Source: Actinomycetota bacterium (GTDB lineage: Bacteria; Actinomycetota; Acidimicrobiia; IMCC26256; VFJJ01). From it: a stretch of DNA of 54,831 nucleotides. The notes beneath the pieces are model-generated. The model was not told where the DNA came from. It made no database searches and saw nothing but the letters and a program-made list of their open reading frames with translations. Numbering within the stretch: the stretch's first letter is position 1; each line of letters opens with the position of its first letter. Made by a program: the position numbers and the translations under genes. This document shows positions 25,147 through 34,818 of this stretch, piece after piece. The stretch covers positions 1 to 54,831 of the forward strand of contig VFJJ01000049.1 in assembly GCA_009886115.1 (NCBI GenBank). Reading direction: 5' to 3'.

Positions 25147-26046
25147 ATGGGTGTGAACAACTGGGGCCGCTGGGGAGCCGACGACGAGCTGGGTGCGCTG
25201 AACCTGCTGACTCCCGAGGTCGTCAAGGCTGCGGCGGGGTCCATCCGCACCGGCAAGACCTACAGCCTCGGCATCCCCATCCAGGGCCACGGCGTGCCGC
25301 TCATGGACTACCGCGGCACCCCCATGCGCCTCACGCTGCAGGACTCCACCGACGACGGCATCTACGACATCTACGGCGCCAAGCCCGGCACCGGCGCTCA
25401 CGAGGACGTCCTCGTGATGGCCTCGCACACCACGTCGCACATGGACGCCCTCATCCACGTGTACGAAGACCACCAGCACTACAACGGCGTGTCCTCCAAG
25501 GCCATGAAGGCACAGTCGGGGGCCCAGAAGCTGAGCATCGACAAGGTGGGGAGCTTCGCGGCCCGGGCAGTGATGCTCGACATGGTGCGCCACTTCGACG
25601 AGGGCGAATGGGTGCGGCTGGGCCGCAACATCACCGCCGACGACCTGCAGGCCGCCGCACGGAACCAGGGTGTCGAGGTGCGAGCTGGCGACATCGTGCT
25701 CGTCCGCACCGGCTACCTCCAGTGGTGGTGGCAGAACAACGCCGCTGGCGGCCCGGCCGGGTTCGACCAGGCCGGCATCGGCGAATCGGCGGCCGACTGG
25801 CTGGCCGAGAAGGACATCGTGGCCGTGGGGGCCGACAATGCCGCCGTCGAGGTGATCCCCTTCGACGACAACGACTTCCTCATCGTCCACAAGGTGCTGC
25901 TGGTTCGGGCGGGCATCTACATGCTCGAGTTCCTGAACCTGGCCGAGCTGGCAGCCGACCAGTGCTACGAGGGTCTGATGACCGTCTCGCCGCTCAAGGT
26001 GACCGGCGCCACCGGCAGCCCCATCAACCCGGTGTTCATCGGCTGA
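25147..26046 (+). CDS. Cyclase family (kynurenine-formamidase-like) metal hydrolase
   Basis: 299 residues. The N-terminus NWGRWGADDELGALNLLTPE is typical of the PF04199 cyclase family. The metal motif appears as HTTSHMDALIH (His94, His98, Asp100, His104), with SHTTSH in place of the common HxGTH. RAGDIVLVRTGYLQWWW and GADNAAVEVIPFD are further family marks. Members hydrolyse amides or lactone-like bonds, e.g. N-formylkynurenine or cyclic intermediates; the substrate cannot be read from the sequence. The 3' end overlaps the HIT gene on the other strand by 11 bp. Confidence 0.88.
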   Translation: MGVNNWGRWGADDELGALNLLTPEVVKAAAGSIRTGKTYSLGIPIQGHGVPLMDYRGTPMRLTLQDSTDDGIYDIYGAKPGTGAHEDVLVMASHTTSHMDALIHVYEDHQHYNGVSSKAMKAQSGAQKLSIDKVGSFAARAVMLDMVRHFDEGEWVRLGRNITADDLQAAARNQGVEVRAGDIVLVRTGYLQWWWQNNAAGGPAGFDQAGIGESAADWLAEKDIVAVGADNAAVEVIPFDDNDFLIVHKVLLVRAGIYMLEFLNLAELAADQCYEGLMTVSPLKVTGATGSPINPVFIG

Positions 26047-26554
26047 CGCCGGGCCAGGCGGCGCGAAGGCGATCCCATGACGAGCTCAGCGACTCGGGCA
26101 TGACCCGGGTGTTGGCGATGGCGGTCATGAAGTTGGTGTCGCCGCTCCAGCGGGGCAGCGCGTGCAGGTGGGCGTGGCCGGGCACGCCCGCACCCGCCGC
26201 ATGACCGAGGTTGGCGCCCACGTTGATCGCATGGGGGTCGTACGCCCGCCGGATGGCCGCCTCGGCTCGCTGCAGCGCCGCGAACATCGCCGGGCCCTCA
26301 CCCGGCGCCGTGAGCCCGGCCAGCGACGCCTCGTGTCGTAGCGGGGCCACCATCACGTGGCCGTTGGTGTACGGATAGGCGTTCATGACCGTGAAGGTGT
26401 GGGGGGTGCGTTCCAGCACCATCATCTCGTCGTCGGTACCCTGCTGGAGCCGGCAGAACAGGCACTCGGCCGCATCGGCCGACGGAGGACCCGTGGCGAC
26501 CGCCGCGTCGATGTACGTCGAGCGCCAGCCCGCCCAGATCGTGTCGAGGCTCAC
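26036..26554 (-). CDS. HIT family nucleotide hydrolase/phosphorylase
   Basis: 172 residues. The histidine triad is GHAHLHALPRW (His127, His129, His131), and a CLFC pair (Cys31, Cys34) suggests zinc. NAYPYTNGHVMVAPLRH is a family hallmark. Such proteins act on Ap4A or AMP-linked substrates. In mycobacteria the homologue sits between thrS and pgsA1; here it is directly downstream of thrS, keeping half of that link. GTG start with a GGGAGG box. A hairpin lies between thrS and this gene. Confidence 0.92.
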   Translation of the reverse strand: MSLDTIWAGWRSTYIDAAVATGPPSADAAECLFCRLQQGTDDEMMVLERTPHTFTVMNAYPYTNGHVMVAPLRHEASLAGLTAPGEGPAMFAALQRAEAAIRRAYDPHAINVGANLGHAAGAGVPGHAHLHALPRWSGDTNFMTAIANTRVMPESLSSSWDRLRAAWPGVSR

Positions 26555-26569
26555 CTGCCACCCCTCCCG

Positions 26570-26616
26570 TTCTTTGTGGCCAAGACCGCGCCCGGAGCAG
26601 GCGCAGCCACAAAGAA
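26570..26616. terminator. Inverted repeat between thrS and the HIT gene
   Basis: TTCTTTGTGGC at 26570-26580 pairs with GCCACAAAGAA at 26606-26616. Inside, GCGCC and GGCGC form a second stem. On the minus strand it follows thrS by 36 nt and precedes the HIT start by 16 nt. There is no long T-run, so partial termination or a processing site is likely. Confidence 0.55.
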
Positions 26617-26651
26617 GCGGGGTGTCCGCGGGCGCTCGGGCGGGGGCGGGG

Positions 26652-28703
26652 TCACGCGGGCTCGAGTCGACGCTCGGCGACCTGGTCGTGCATGCGATCG
26701 ACGAACGCGGCCAGAGCCACGTCGCGCTCGGGACGGTCGCCGCCGCGCAGGTTCACGCCCACCGTCTCGGCCTCGACATCGCTGTCGCCCACGACGAGGA
26801 TGTACGGCACCTTCTCGAGCTTGGCGTTGCGGATCCGATGACCGAGCGCACCCCGAGATCCGTCGACCAACTCGGCCCGGAACCGCTGTGACCGCAAGCG
26901 TTCGACAACGAGGGCCGCGTAGTCGTCGTGGCGATCGGCGACCGGCAGCACGACACATTGGACCGGCGCCAGCCACGTGGGAAAGGCCCCCGCGTAGTGC
27001 TCGACCAGCACGCCGAAGAACCGCTCGACGGAGCCGAACAGGGCCCGGTGGATCATGATCGGCCGGTGGCGGTCGTTGTCGCTGCCGACGTACTCGATCT
27101 CGAAGCGTTGGGGGAGCTGGAAGTCGACCTGGATCGTGCTCATCTGCCACGTACGGCCGATGGCATCGCGGGCCTGCACCGAGATCTTGGGACCGTAGAA
27201 CGCCCCACCGCCCTCGTCGAGCACGAGCTCGAGGTCGATCTCCGAAGCAGCGCTGCGCAACGCTTCGGTGGCCTCGGCCCATTCCTCGTCGGTACCGACG
27301 GCCTTCTCCTTAGGCTTGGTCGACAATTCCAGGTAGAAGTCGGTGAGTCCATAGTCACGTAACAACGACAGGACAAAGTCCAACAGCGACCGCAGCTCGT
27401 CGCCCATCTGCTCCTTGGTACAGAAGATGTGGGCGTCGTCCTGGGTCATACCCCGTACCCGGGTGAGGCCGTGCACGACGCCCGACTTCTCGTAGCGGTA
27501 CACCGATCCGAACTCGAAGAACCGCACCGGAAGCTCACGGTACGACCGCATCCGTGATCGGAAGATCAGGATGTGGAAGGGGCAGTTCATGGGTTTGAGG
27601 TAGTAGTCGGTGCCGCCGTCGAGCTCCATGGGCGGGAACATGCCATCGGCATACCAGTGCAGATGCCCTGAGGTCTCGAACAGGTTCGACTTGGTGATGT
27701 GTGGCGAGTACACGAACTCGTAACCGGCCGCCTCGTGGCGGGTGCGTGAATACTCCTCCATCACGCGCCTGATCACGCCGCCTTTGGGGTGAAAGACCGC
27801 CAGCCCCGAGCCGATCTCCTCGGGGAACGAGAAGAGGTCGAGCTCGACGCCCAGGCGCCGGTGGTCGCGCCGCTCCGCTTCAGCCAGACGGTGGAGGTGC
27901 TCGTCGAGCGCCTTCTGGTCCTCCCAGGCGGTGCCGTAGATGCGCTGCAGTTGCTTGCGTTTCTCGTCGCCCCGCCAGTAGGCACCAGCCACCCGCGTGA
28001 GCTTGAACGCCTTGAGCGCCTTGGTCGAAGGGACGTGCGGCCCGCGGCACAAGTCGGTGTACGCGACCGATCCGTCGGCCCGCACGTTGCGGTACACGCC
28101 CACGGTGCCGCCGCCAACGCCTTCCGCCGCATCGTCGACCGCGTCGTCAGCACCTCCAGCACCGGCAGCACCTCCGGCACCGGCCCGGTCGGCCCCTGAG
28201 ACCCGGTCGATGATCTCGAGCTTGTACGGCTGGTCGGCAACGGCGAAGAGCGCCCGTCCCTGTTCGAGGCCGAGCTCGAAGCGCTCGAAGCGCTGGTCCT
28301 GGGCCGCCAGCTCGCGCATGCGGGCCTCGATACGCACCAGGTCGTCGTCGGTGAAGCGACCGTCGCCGGGCAGGTCGAAGTCGTAGTAGAAGCCGTCGGC
28401 GATGGCCGGCCCGATGGCGTACTGCGCCCCGGGGAACAGGTCGAAGACGGCTTGAGCCAGGAGATGGCTCGTGGAGTGGCGGATCACCTCACGCCCCTCG
28501 GGTGTGGCCCGCGTGATGATCGCCACCTGGGCATCGGCGGCGATGGGTCTCGAGAGGTCGGCCCATTCGCCGTCGATCGTGGCGGCGACGGCGTCGGCCG
28601 CCAAGCGCCGACCGATCGAGGCCGCGACGTCGCCGGCCGTGACGCCGGGGTCGTAGTTGCGTTGCGAGCCGTCGGGCAGGGTGATGGTGATCGGAGCGCT
28701 CAT
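26652..28703 (-). CDS. thrS: Threonyl-tRNA synthetase
   Basis: 683 residues. The TGS domain ([20 protein letters not shown]) is followed by the editing domain with [12 protein letters not shown] (HxxxH) and [12 protein letters not shown]. The class-II core has [41 protein letters not shown] and [19 protein letters not shown]. The anticodon-binding domain ends in [21 protein letters not shown] Gly/Ala/Asp-rich insert of about 30 residues lies in the editing domain before the YTDLCRGPH motif. It is downstream of an HExxH lipoprotein gene (84-bp gap) on the same strand. No T-box is visible in that gap. Confidence 0.98.
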   Translation of the reverse strand: MSAPITITLPDGSQRNYDPGVTAGDVAASIGRRLAADAVAATIDGEWADLSRPIAADAQVAIITRATPEGREVIRHSTSHLLAQAVFDLFPGAQYAIGPAIADGFYYDFDLPGDGRFTDDDLVRIEARMRELAAQDQRFERFELGLEQGRALFAVADQPYKLEIIDRVSGADRAGAGGAAGAGGADDAVDDAAEGVGGGTVGVYRNVRADGSVAYTDLCRGPHVPSTKALKAFKLTRVAGAYWRGDEKRKQLQRIYGTAWEDQKALDEHLHRLAEAERRDHRRLGVELDLFSFPEEIGSGLAVFHPKGGVIRRVMEEYSRTRHEAAGYEFVYSPHITKSNLFETSGHLHWYADGMFPPMELDGGTDYYLKPMNCPFHILIFRSRMRSYRELPVRFFEFGSVYRYEKSGVVHGLTRVRGMTQDDAHIFCTKEQMGDELRSLLDFVLSLLRDYGLTDFYLELSTKPKEKAVGTDEEWAEATEALRSAASEIDLELVLDEGGGAFYGPKISVQARDAIGRTWQMSTIQVDFQLPQRFEIEYVGSDNDRHRPIMIHRALFGSVERFFGVLVEHYAGAFPTWLAPVQCVVLPVADRHDDYAALVVERLRSQRFRAELVDGSRGALGHRIRNAKLEKVPYILVVGDSDVEAETVGVNLRGGDRPERDVALAAFVDRMHDQVAERRLEPA

Positions 28704-28787
28704 CGGGGCCCGAGGTTACTGGTCGCCACGCCGGTCGCCTGGCCCGTCCGGAGGCTGGACCCGCCCCGGCTCACCCCGAGTGCCGAC

Positions 28788-29900
28788 TCACGACGCGGCC
28801 TCGACCCACGAAGCCTCGAAGTCGGCTCGCGGCCCGCCCCATACGGCATCGAACGCCTCGGCCTCCGATGCGCCTTCACCGATGACCTCGAGCAGCCGCA
28901 GCGGAGCGTCGCTCCCCCGCCGCTCGGCCAGGAACGCGATCGCCGAGCTGGCGCGTCCGTACGCCGACTGCACCACGTCGACGCTCGCCGAGAGGAACTC
29001 GTCATCGGACGGCAACGACGTGGGCCCGGGCGACGGGCTGGGCCCGGGCGGAGGTCGGTCGTGGGCGTACCACTCGGCCAGCCCTTCGAGCAGCCACACC
29101 GGGGGGGCATCGCCGGCCACACCGAAACCGACGACATGAACCAGCTCATGGGCAAGGGTGATGGTCTGGTCGGCCACCGGGAGCCCAGCGACGACGGCGT
29201 CGTTCACGACGATCAACGGCACGGGCCCCGTGACCGTGAAGGCGTTGAAGCGCGAGAGGTCGCCGTCGACCTGCAGGATGGCCGCCAGGTGGGCCTCGAC
29301 CGGGGTGGCCATCACCAGCGCCCGTTCGGGAAGATGGGGGCCGAGCCCCGCGGCGACCAGCGAGGCCTGCGCGCCGGCAACGATCGAGCTGAGCTCGGAC
29401 GGGCGCCCGGTGACGACCGCACCGTCGGTGGCGACGATGACCGTCGAGGCATCCGACTCCACGACAGCGAGCGGGCCGTAGTCCCAGAGTTGGGTGGCTG
29501 CGCCCGGCGCCTGCCCGCTCACGTAGCGGCTCCCGTCGCGCACGATCGTCTCGTAGCGCAGGGAATCGAAGACGACGGGCGTGTCGGCCGGGAACCCGTC
29601 GAGCCGCCAGCGCACGCCGTCGTGAGAGACCGCGTAGACGGCGAAGGGAACGCTCGACAATCCGGCGAACAGCCGCTCCTGGGCTTGCCGGAACGGGGCG
29701 GGCGCCTCGGGGTCGACGGTGGCCATGAACGCGACGTGATCCGACGCCATCACGGCGGCCGACCGTCGAGCCCACAGCGCGCCGACGGGTTCGGGACCCG
29801 CCGGGCCGGAAGCACACGAGGCGGCGACCAGAACCATCGCCACGGTTATCGCCACAGCAATCGCCCTCTTGGCCAAGACGCGCGTGGCGATCCGCCCCAC
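28788..29900 (-). CDS. Lipoprotein with HExxH gluzincin-like peptidase domain
   Basis: About 370 residues. A signal ending in LVAASC gives a lipoprotein. The body starts with an NTF2-like stretch (ALWARRSAAVMASDHVAFMA) and later has ITLAHELVHVVGFG (HExxH) and VWLLEGLAEWYAHDRP, whose Glu is the third zinc ligand, as in peptidase-MA-like gluzincins. A Pro/Ser/Gly linker interrupts the C-terminal helices. The GTG at 29900 is chosen because it gives a positively charged n-region (RIATRVLAKR) before the hydrophobic core. It begins 12 nt after mshC, so it is in that operon. Substrate unknown. Confidence 0.78.
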   Translation of the reverse strand: MGRIATRVLAKRAIAVAITVAMVLVAASCASGPAGPEPVGALWARRSAAVMASDHVAFMATVDPEAPAPFRQAQERLFAGLSSVPFAVYAVSHDGVRWRLDGFPADTPVVFDSLRYETIVRDGSRYVSGQAPGAATQLWDYGPLAVVESDASTVIVATDGAVVTGRPSELSSIVAGAQASLVAAGLGPHLPERALVMATPVEAHLAAILQVDGDLSRFNAFTVTGPVPLIVVNDAVVAGLPVADQTITLAHELVHVVGFGVAGDAPPVWLLEGLAEWYAHDRPPPGPSPSPGPTSLPSDDEFLSASVDVVQSAYGRASSAIAFLAERRGSDAPLRLLEVIGEGASEAEAFDAVWGGPRADFEASWVEAAS

Positions 29901-29911
29901 GAGACGCCGGC

Positions 29912-31117
29912 TCAGGTGCGATGTCCGGCGAGTGTGATCGGCCGCACCAAGTCGACCCCAACCAGTGCGGCCATGCGACGAAGCTCGTCGGGAGCGTCCC
30001 GACGATCGCCGCCCGACAACACCACCGACGCGAGATCGTCCAATGCCGACAAGGCACTCGGGGCGTCGAGGTCGTCGTCGAGCGCGGCCTCGACCCGGGC
30101 CACGTACGGTCGGGGATCGCCGCCGGTCGCGCACCCCGCAGCGGCGAGCAACCGCCGCAGCAGCGCAGTTCCTTCGTCGATGTCGGTGTCGTACCACTCG
30201 AAGCCCGCCCGGTAGTGGTGGCGTAGCAGCGACAGCCTGATCGCCCGCGGATCGACCGTCTTGAGCAACTCGCTCACGAACACCAGGTTTCCCAACGACT
30301 TCGACATCTTGGTGCCCTCGTAGGCGACCATCGCCGAGTGCATCCAGTGGCGCACGAACGGCTGACCGGTGATGGCCTCGGTCTGGGCGATCTCGCACTC
30401 GTGGTGGGGGAAGATGAGATCGGTGCCGCCGCCGTGGAGGTCGAGGGTGGGACCGAGGGCGTCGGTGGCCATGGCCGTGCACTCGATGTGCCATCCGGGC
30501 CGACCGGGCCCGAACGGAGCGTCCCACGACGGCTCGTCGGCGGCCGAAGGCTGCCAGAGCACGAAGTCGAGTGGGTTCCGCAGGCGGGGATCGTCGGGAT
30601 GGCCGCCGCGCTCGCGAGCGAGGGCCACCATCGCATCGGTGGTGGCGTGCGAGAGGCCGCCGAAGGCCGGAAAGCGGGACACGTCGTAGTGGACGGTCGC
30701 ACCCGCGGGCCCGTCGGACACGTACGCATGGCCGCTCTCGAGCAGGGCCGACACCAGCTCGATGATGCGGGGGACGGCCTCGGTGGCGCGGGGCTCGGCC
30801 AGGGCGGGCCGCATCTCCAAGGCGTCCATGTCGGACCGGAAGCGGGCCATCTCGGCCTCGGCCAACTCGAGGTAGTGCACCCCGAGAGCGCGCGCCTTGG
30901 GCAGGATCGAGTCGTCGACATCGGTGAAGTTGCGGACCAGGCGCACCTCGTGACCCAGCGACTCCAGCCGGCGGATCAGCAGGTCGTAGGTGAGGTACGT
31001 GGCTGCGTGACCCAGGTGGGTGGAGTCGTAGGGCGTGATCCCGCACACGTACATGCGCACGACGTGAGGCGGCGCGAACTCCACCACGTCGCGGCGGGCC
31101 GTGTCGTACAGGCGCAT
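29912..31117 (-). CDS. mshC: L-cysteine:1D-myo-inosityl 2-amino-2-deoxy-alpha-D-glucopyranoside ligase MshC
   Basis: 401 residues. It is a CysRS relative with MYVCGITPYDSTHLGHAATYL, where TPYD and the HLGH signature distinguish MshC from CysRS. The zinc residues are in WHIECTAM and FPHHECEIAQTEA, and the KMSKS loop is GTKMSKSLGNLV. MshC activates cysteine and joins it to GlcN-inositol, the third step of mycothiol synthesis in the cytoplasm. The ATG at 31117 gives the MRLYDTARR start; ATG 31150 is also in frame. It heads the mshC-lipoprotein-thrS-HIT run. In many actinobacteria mshC is near F420 or PIM genes. Confidence 0.93.
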   Translation of the reverse strand: MRLYDTARRDVVEFAPPHVVRMYVCGITPYDSTHLGHAATYLTYDLLIRRLESLGHEVRLVRNFTDVDDSILPKARALGVHYLELAEAEMARFRSDMDALEMRPALAEPRATEAVPRIIELVSALLESGHAYVSDGPAGATVHYDVSRFPAFGGLSHATTDAMVALARERGGHPDDPRLRNPLDFVLWQPSAADEPSWDAPFGPGRPGWHIECTAMATDALGPTLDLHGGGTDLIFPHHECEIAQTEAITGQPFVRHWMHSAMVAYEGTKMSKSLGNLVFVSELLKTVDPRAIRLSLLRHHYRAGFEWYDTDIDEGTALLRRLLAAAGCATGGDPRPYVARVEAALDDDLDAPSALSALDDLASVVLSGGDRRDAPDELRRMAALVGVDLVRPITLAGHRT

Positions 31118-31196
31118 CACGTGAGCCCTCGGCGGCGACGGTGGCGGCAACGGTGCTGGGACTGCTGCTGGGACGGAATGAGGGTCGATGCGGGTT

Positions 31197-31862
31197 TCAC
31201 GGGAGCCCGACGATCTCCAGCATCGAGTGGATCTTGTGCCGCACGTTGACCGTCAGCAACACCGCAGTCAGCGCCTCGACGCCGGCGGCGTTCACGAGCG
31301 GACCGGCGCCGACCGGCCGGAGTCGCGGCATCCGCGCTGTCATCTCGCACACCGTCTCGACGGCGGCGGCGTCGTCTCCGCACACGAGGACGTCACCGTG
31401 CATGTCGACAGCGAGATCGCCGAGCTCCCGGGCCGGGAGGTGCTGGTAAGCAGCTACGACGCGGGCGCCCGGGGCGACAGCCGCCACCTGGACCGACAGC
31501 GACCCACCCTCGGGGATGATCGCGGCGAACTGCCGTCCCTGCTTCACGAGCGCGTTGGCCATCGAGACCACGACCTTGCCGGCCAACGCCTCGGCGTGCT
31601 GGCGGGCGGTGTCGACGAGACCCTCCCACTGCGTGGCCAGCACCACAATCTCGCCCTCGACCGCGGCCGTCTCGTTGGTGGCCGGCACGAGCCGGCTCAC
31701 CCGATCGCCCCAGGTGGCCCGGAGCTCGACGACGGCGGCCTCGGCCCGCTCGAGGCTTCGCGACCCTGCGATGACCTCGTAGCCCGCGTCGGCCAGCCTC
31801 GCCGCCAACGCCATCCCCGCCGGTCCTGTTGCTCCGATGATGCCGATGGCCCCTGTGCGCAC
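31197..31862 (-). CDS. F420-dependent NADP reductase (NPDP/Npdg family)
   Basis: 221 residues. The N-terminal Rossmann motif is IGIIGATGPAGMALAARLAD with AGSRS for the NADP phosphate. VVVSMANALVKQG and VVAAYQHLPARELGD are hallmarks of the NPDP family that exchanges hydride between F420 and NADP. The GTG at 31862 has GAGG nearby. It is in line with lysE upstream and mshC downstream, all minus strand. It fits an F420-using actinobacterium and may feed the F420-type monooxygenase encoded at 45.5 kb. Confidence 0.9.
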   Translation of the reverse strand: MRTGAIGIIGATGPAGMALAARLADAGYEVIAGSRSLERAEAAVVELRATWGDRVSRLVPATNETAAVEGEIVVLATQWEGLVDTARQHAEALAGKVVVSMANALVKQGRQFAAIIPEGGSLSVQVAAVAPGARVVAAYQHLPARELGDLAVDMHGDVLVCGDDAAAVETVCEMTARMPRLRPVGAGPLVNAAGVEALTAVLLTVNVRHKIHSMLEIVGLP

Positions 31863-31918
31863 CCGTCCATCCTCGCACGCGCCGTGGATGCCCGCCGAGC
31901 CGCGCCAGCCGACTGCGC

Positions 31919-32530
31919 TCAGCCCACGAGCGAACGGATCCCCAGGCTGGCGATCGCCAGTCCGCCCACCATCGCTGTCAGCCGTTGCACCGACGGCGAC
32001 AGGACCCGGCCCAGCACGGCTCCCCCGCCAACCAGCCCGGTGTGCCACACGAGCGACACGGCAAAGACGACCAGCGCGAACACCGGCACCGTGACCGCGG
32101 TGAACTCGACGCGGATGCCGGTGGTCACGGCGAGGAACGCCACGATCGTCAGAGGGTTCACGAGGGTGAGCCCGATGAAGCCCGTCAGGAGACGGCCCGG
32201 GGATCGGGGGGAGACCTCGGCGGTCGGTTCGGGTCCTCTGGAGCCCAGGGCTCGGACCGTGCACCAGGCAGCAACCGCGATGAGCACGAGCCCGGAGCCG
32301 ACCGACACGACCCGTTCGTGCCCGTCGATCATCGACCGGGCCCGCGCCCCGCCCAGCCCGGCGACCGCGGCGTACACGAGATCGGTCAGGGCGACGCCGA
32401 GCGCGGCAGGGAAGCCCCGACGAGGGCCGAGCCGGCGCCCGGTCTCGAGCAGCAAGAGGCTGATGGGTCCGAAGGGGGTGGCGACGGCGACCCCGGCAAC
32501 GGCTCCTACGGCGACGATCGAGAGTTCCAT
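31919..32530 (-). CDS. LysE family amino-acid exporter
   Basis: 203 residues with six hydrophobic helices. AVATPFGPISLLLLETGRRLG carries the conserved PGP-like region and ALTDLVYAAVAGLG and FIGLTLVNPLTIVAFLAV are family marks. It exports amino acids or related solutes at the inner membrane. It is divergent from an Lrp/AsnC regulator with an 80-bp gap, the classic arrangement of exporter and regulator. The ATG at 32530 is chosen over 32560 because the first helix begins right after it. Confidence 0.9.
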   Translation of the reverse strand: MELSIVAVGAVAGVAVATPFGPISLLLLETGRRLGPRRGFPAALGVALTDLVYAAVAGLGGARARSMIDGHERVVSVGSGLVLIAVAAWCTVRALGSRGPEPTAEVSPRSPGRLLTGFIGLTLVNPLTIVAFLAVTTGIRVEFTAVTVPVFALVVFAVSLVWHTGLVGGGAVLGRVLSPSVQRLTAMVGGLAIASLGIRSLVG

Positions 32531-32610
32531 GCCCGCAGTGTGCTGCACCGTCGACCGCATGTGGGACCATGTTCATGAGCTGGATACCCAGATGACCAGA
32601 GGGAGATACA

Positions 32611-33054
32611 GTGATCGACGATATCGACCGCACAATTCTCAGTATCGTGCAGACCGACGGCCGGATCACGATGCGCGATCTCGCTGCGGCCGTGCACCTG
32701 AGCCCCAATGCCGCCGCCGAGCGCTACCGGAAGCTGGTGACGAGCGGGATCGTCACCAAGGTTGCGGCCGTGGTGTCGCCCGTTGCGTTGGGCCGGCCGA
32801 TCCGGGCGTTCGTCGACGTCCGGCTCGCGCCGACCACACCGGCGGAGGGGTTCGAGGCGAACCTGCGTCGTCTCGACCAGATCGAGCACGCCGCACACGT
32901 GACCGGGACGTACGACCTCGTGCTCCAGGTGGCCTGTCGGGACACGGCCGACCTCGATGCGCTGCTCACCGTCCTCAAGCGCGATGCCGGAGCCCTCGAG
33001 ACCAGCACCCGGGTCATCCTGCGTGAGGTGACCGATATCGCATTGGCGCCGTGA
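32611..33054 (+). CDS. Lrp/AsnC family transcriptional regulator
   Basis: 147 residues. The N-terminal HTH is IDDIDRTILSIVQTDGRITM followed by RDLAAAVHLSPNAAAERYRK. The RAM/ACT-like effector domain has IRAFVDVRLAP and HVTGTYDLVLQVACRDT. GTG start at 32611 after GAGGGAG. It probably senses an amino acid and controls the divergent LysE gene. Both promoters must lie in the 80-bp gap. Confidence 0.93.
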   Translation: MIDDIDRTILSIVQTDGRITMRDLAAAVHLSPNAAAERYRKLVTSGIVTKVAAVVSPVALGRPIRAFVDVRLAPTTPAEGFEANLRRLDQIEHAAHVTGTYDLVLQVACRDTADLDALLTVLKRDAGALETSTRVILREVTDIALAP

Positions 33055-33083
33055 CACTGACTCGTCGCCGCTCCGTGACGCAT

Positions 33084-33128
33084 CCGACGCAGCCGACGCA
33101 GCCGACGCAGCCGACTCCGCCGACTCCC
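33084..33128. repeat. 9-bp tandem repeat between lrp and livF
   Basis: CCGACGCAG occurs three times (33084-33110), then two variant copies CCGACTCCG and CCGACTCCC. It fills the gap between the convergent lrp and livF stops. No terminator hairpin was seen there. Confidence 0.8.
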
Positions 33129-33132
33129 CGGC

Positions 33133-33855
<723 letters not shown>

Positions 33856-33858
33856 GGC

Positions 33859-34818
33859 TCAGCCCTCCCCGGCGGGCTCGGCACGACCGACAGGCTCGGC
33901 ATGTTCAGCATGTTCAGCATGTTCGGCATCCCCTGGAGCGCCGGGACCCGTCGACGCGAGAAGGTCCTCGTCGTCGGAGGGCACGCCGAGGTAGGCCTCG
34001 ATCACCCGCTGGTCGGCCTGCACCGAGGCGGGTGAGCCGTCGGCGATCTTCTCGCCGAAGTCGAGGACGGCCACCCGGTCGGAGATGCCCATCACGAGCG
34101 ACATGTCGTGCTCGATCAGCAGCACCGTGTATCCGTCGTCGCGGATGCGTCCGATGAGGCTCATGAGGTCGGCCTTCTCGGCCGGGTTGAAGCCCGCAGC
34201 CGGCTCGTCGAGCAGCAGCAGCTTGGGGCGGGTGGCCATGGCCCGGGCGATCTCGAGTCGGCGTTGGTCGCCATAGGGCAGGTTCCTGGCCGTCTGGTGG
34301 GCCCGACGGGCGATGCCCATGAACTCGAGCAGCTCCATCCCCCGCTCGTGGGCCTCCCGCTCTTCGCGCCGCTGGCGGCCGAGACGCAGGATCGCTCCCC
34401 CGACGCTGGAGTGATGCTGTGCGTCGACGCCCACCATCACGTTCTCGAGCGCGCTCATCTCGCTGAACAAACGGACGTTCTGGAACGTACGGGCAATCCC
34501 GAGCTTCGTGCGCTGGTAGCGCTTGCGCTTGACGATCGAACGCCCTTCGAAGAGCACGTCGCCGCCGCTGGGGTCGTACACGCCCGTGATGACGTTGAAC
34601 ACGGTCGTCTTGCCTGCGCCGTTGGGCCCGATGAGCCCCAGGATCTCGCCGCGGTCGATGTGGAGGTCGACCTTGTTCAACGCGTGCACTCCGCCGAACC
34701 GCATCGTGAGGTGCCTCAGCTCGAGCAGGCGCTGCGACCCCGAGCCCGACTCCGGGCCCGACTCCGGGCCAGCGGACGCTACCGACGGCGAGTCGCTCAA
34801 GATCGTCGCCTCAGCCAT
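33859..34818 (-). CDS. livG: Branched-chain amino-acid-type ABC transporter ATPase LivG
   Basis: 319 residues, longer than the usual 255-260 because of both ends. The core has LIGPNGAGKTTVFNVITGVY, ARTFQNVRLFSEMSALENVM, NLPYGDQRRLEIARAM (LivG signature) and LLLDEPAAGFNP. The first 28 residues are a Ser/Glu/Gly-rich tail. The last 35 contain AEHAEHAEHAEP, encoded by 9-bp repeats at about 33898-33930, and are likely disordered. Its start overlaps the livM stop by 8 bp. Confidence 0.95.
   Translation of the reverse strand: MAEATILSDSPSVASAGPESGPESGSGSQRLLELRHLTMRFGGVHALNKVDLHIDRGEILGLIGPNGAGKTTVFNVITGVYDPSGGDVLFEGRSIVKRKRYQRTKLGIARTFQNVRLFSEMSALENVMVGVDAQHHSSVGGAILRLGRQRREEREAHERGMELLEFMGIARRAHQTARNLPYGDQRRLEIARAMATRPKLLLLDEPAAGFNPAEKADLMSLIGRIRDDGYTVLLIEHDMSLVMGISDRVAVLDFGEKIADGSPASVQADQRVIEAYLGVPSDDEDLLASTGPGAPGDAEHAEHAEHAEPVGRAEPAGEG

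Noticed and set aside
28620-28790. T-box or other riboswitch before thrS
   Set aside because: The gap to the upstream gene is only 84 bp and no T-box core sequence or stem-terminator pair is visible.
29901-31046. Longer N-terminus for the HExxH lipoprotein
   Set aside because: The frame is open far upstream only because it shadows mshC; the signal peptide begins after GTG 29900.
33084-33128. Short tandem repeats as a CRISPR array
   Set aside because: Units are 9 bp with no spacers; the same holds for the repeats at 18302 and 52397.
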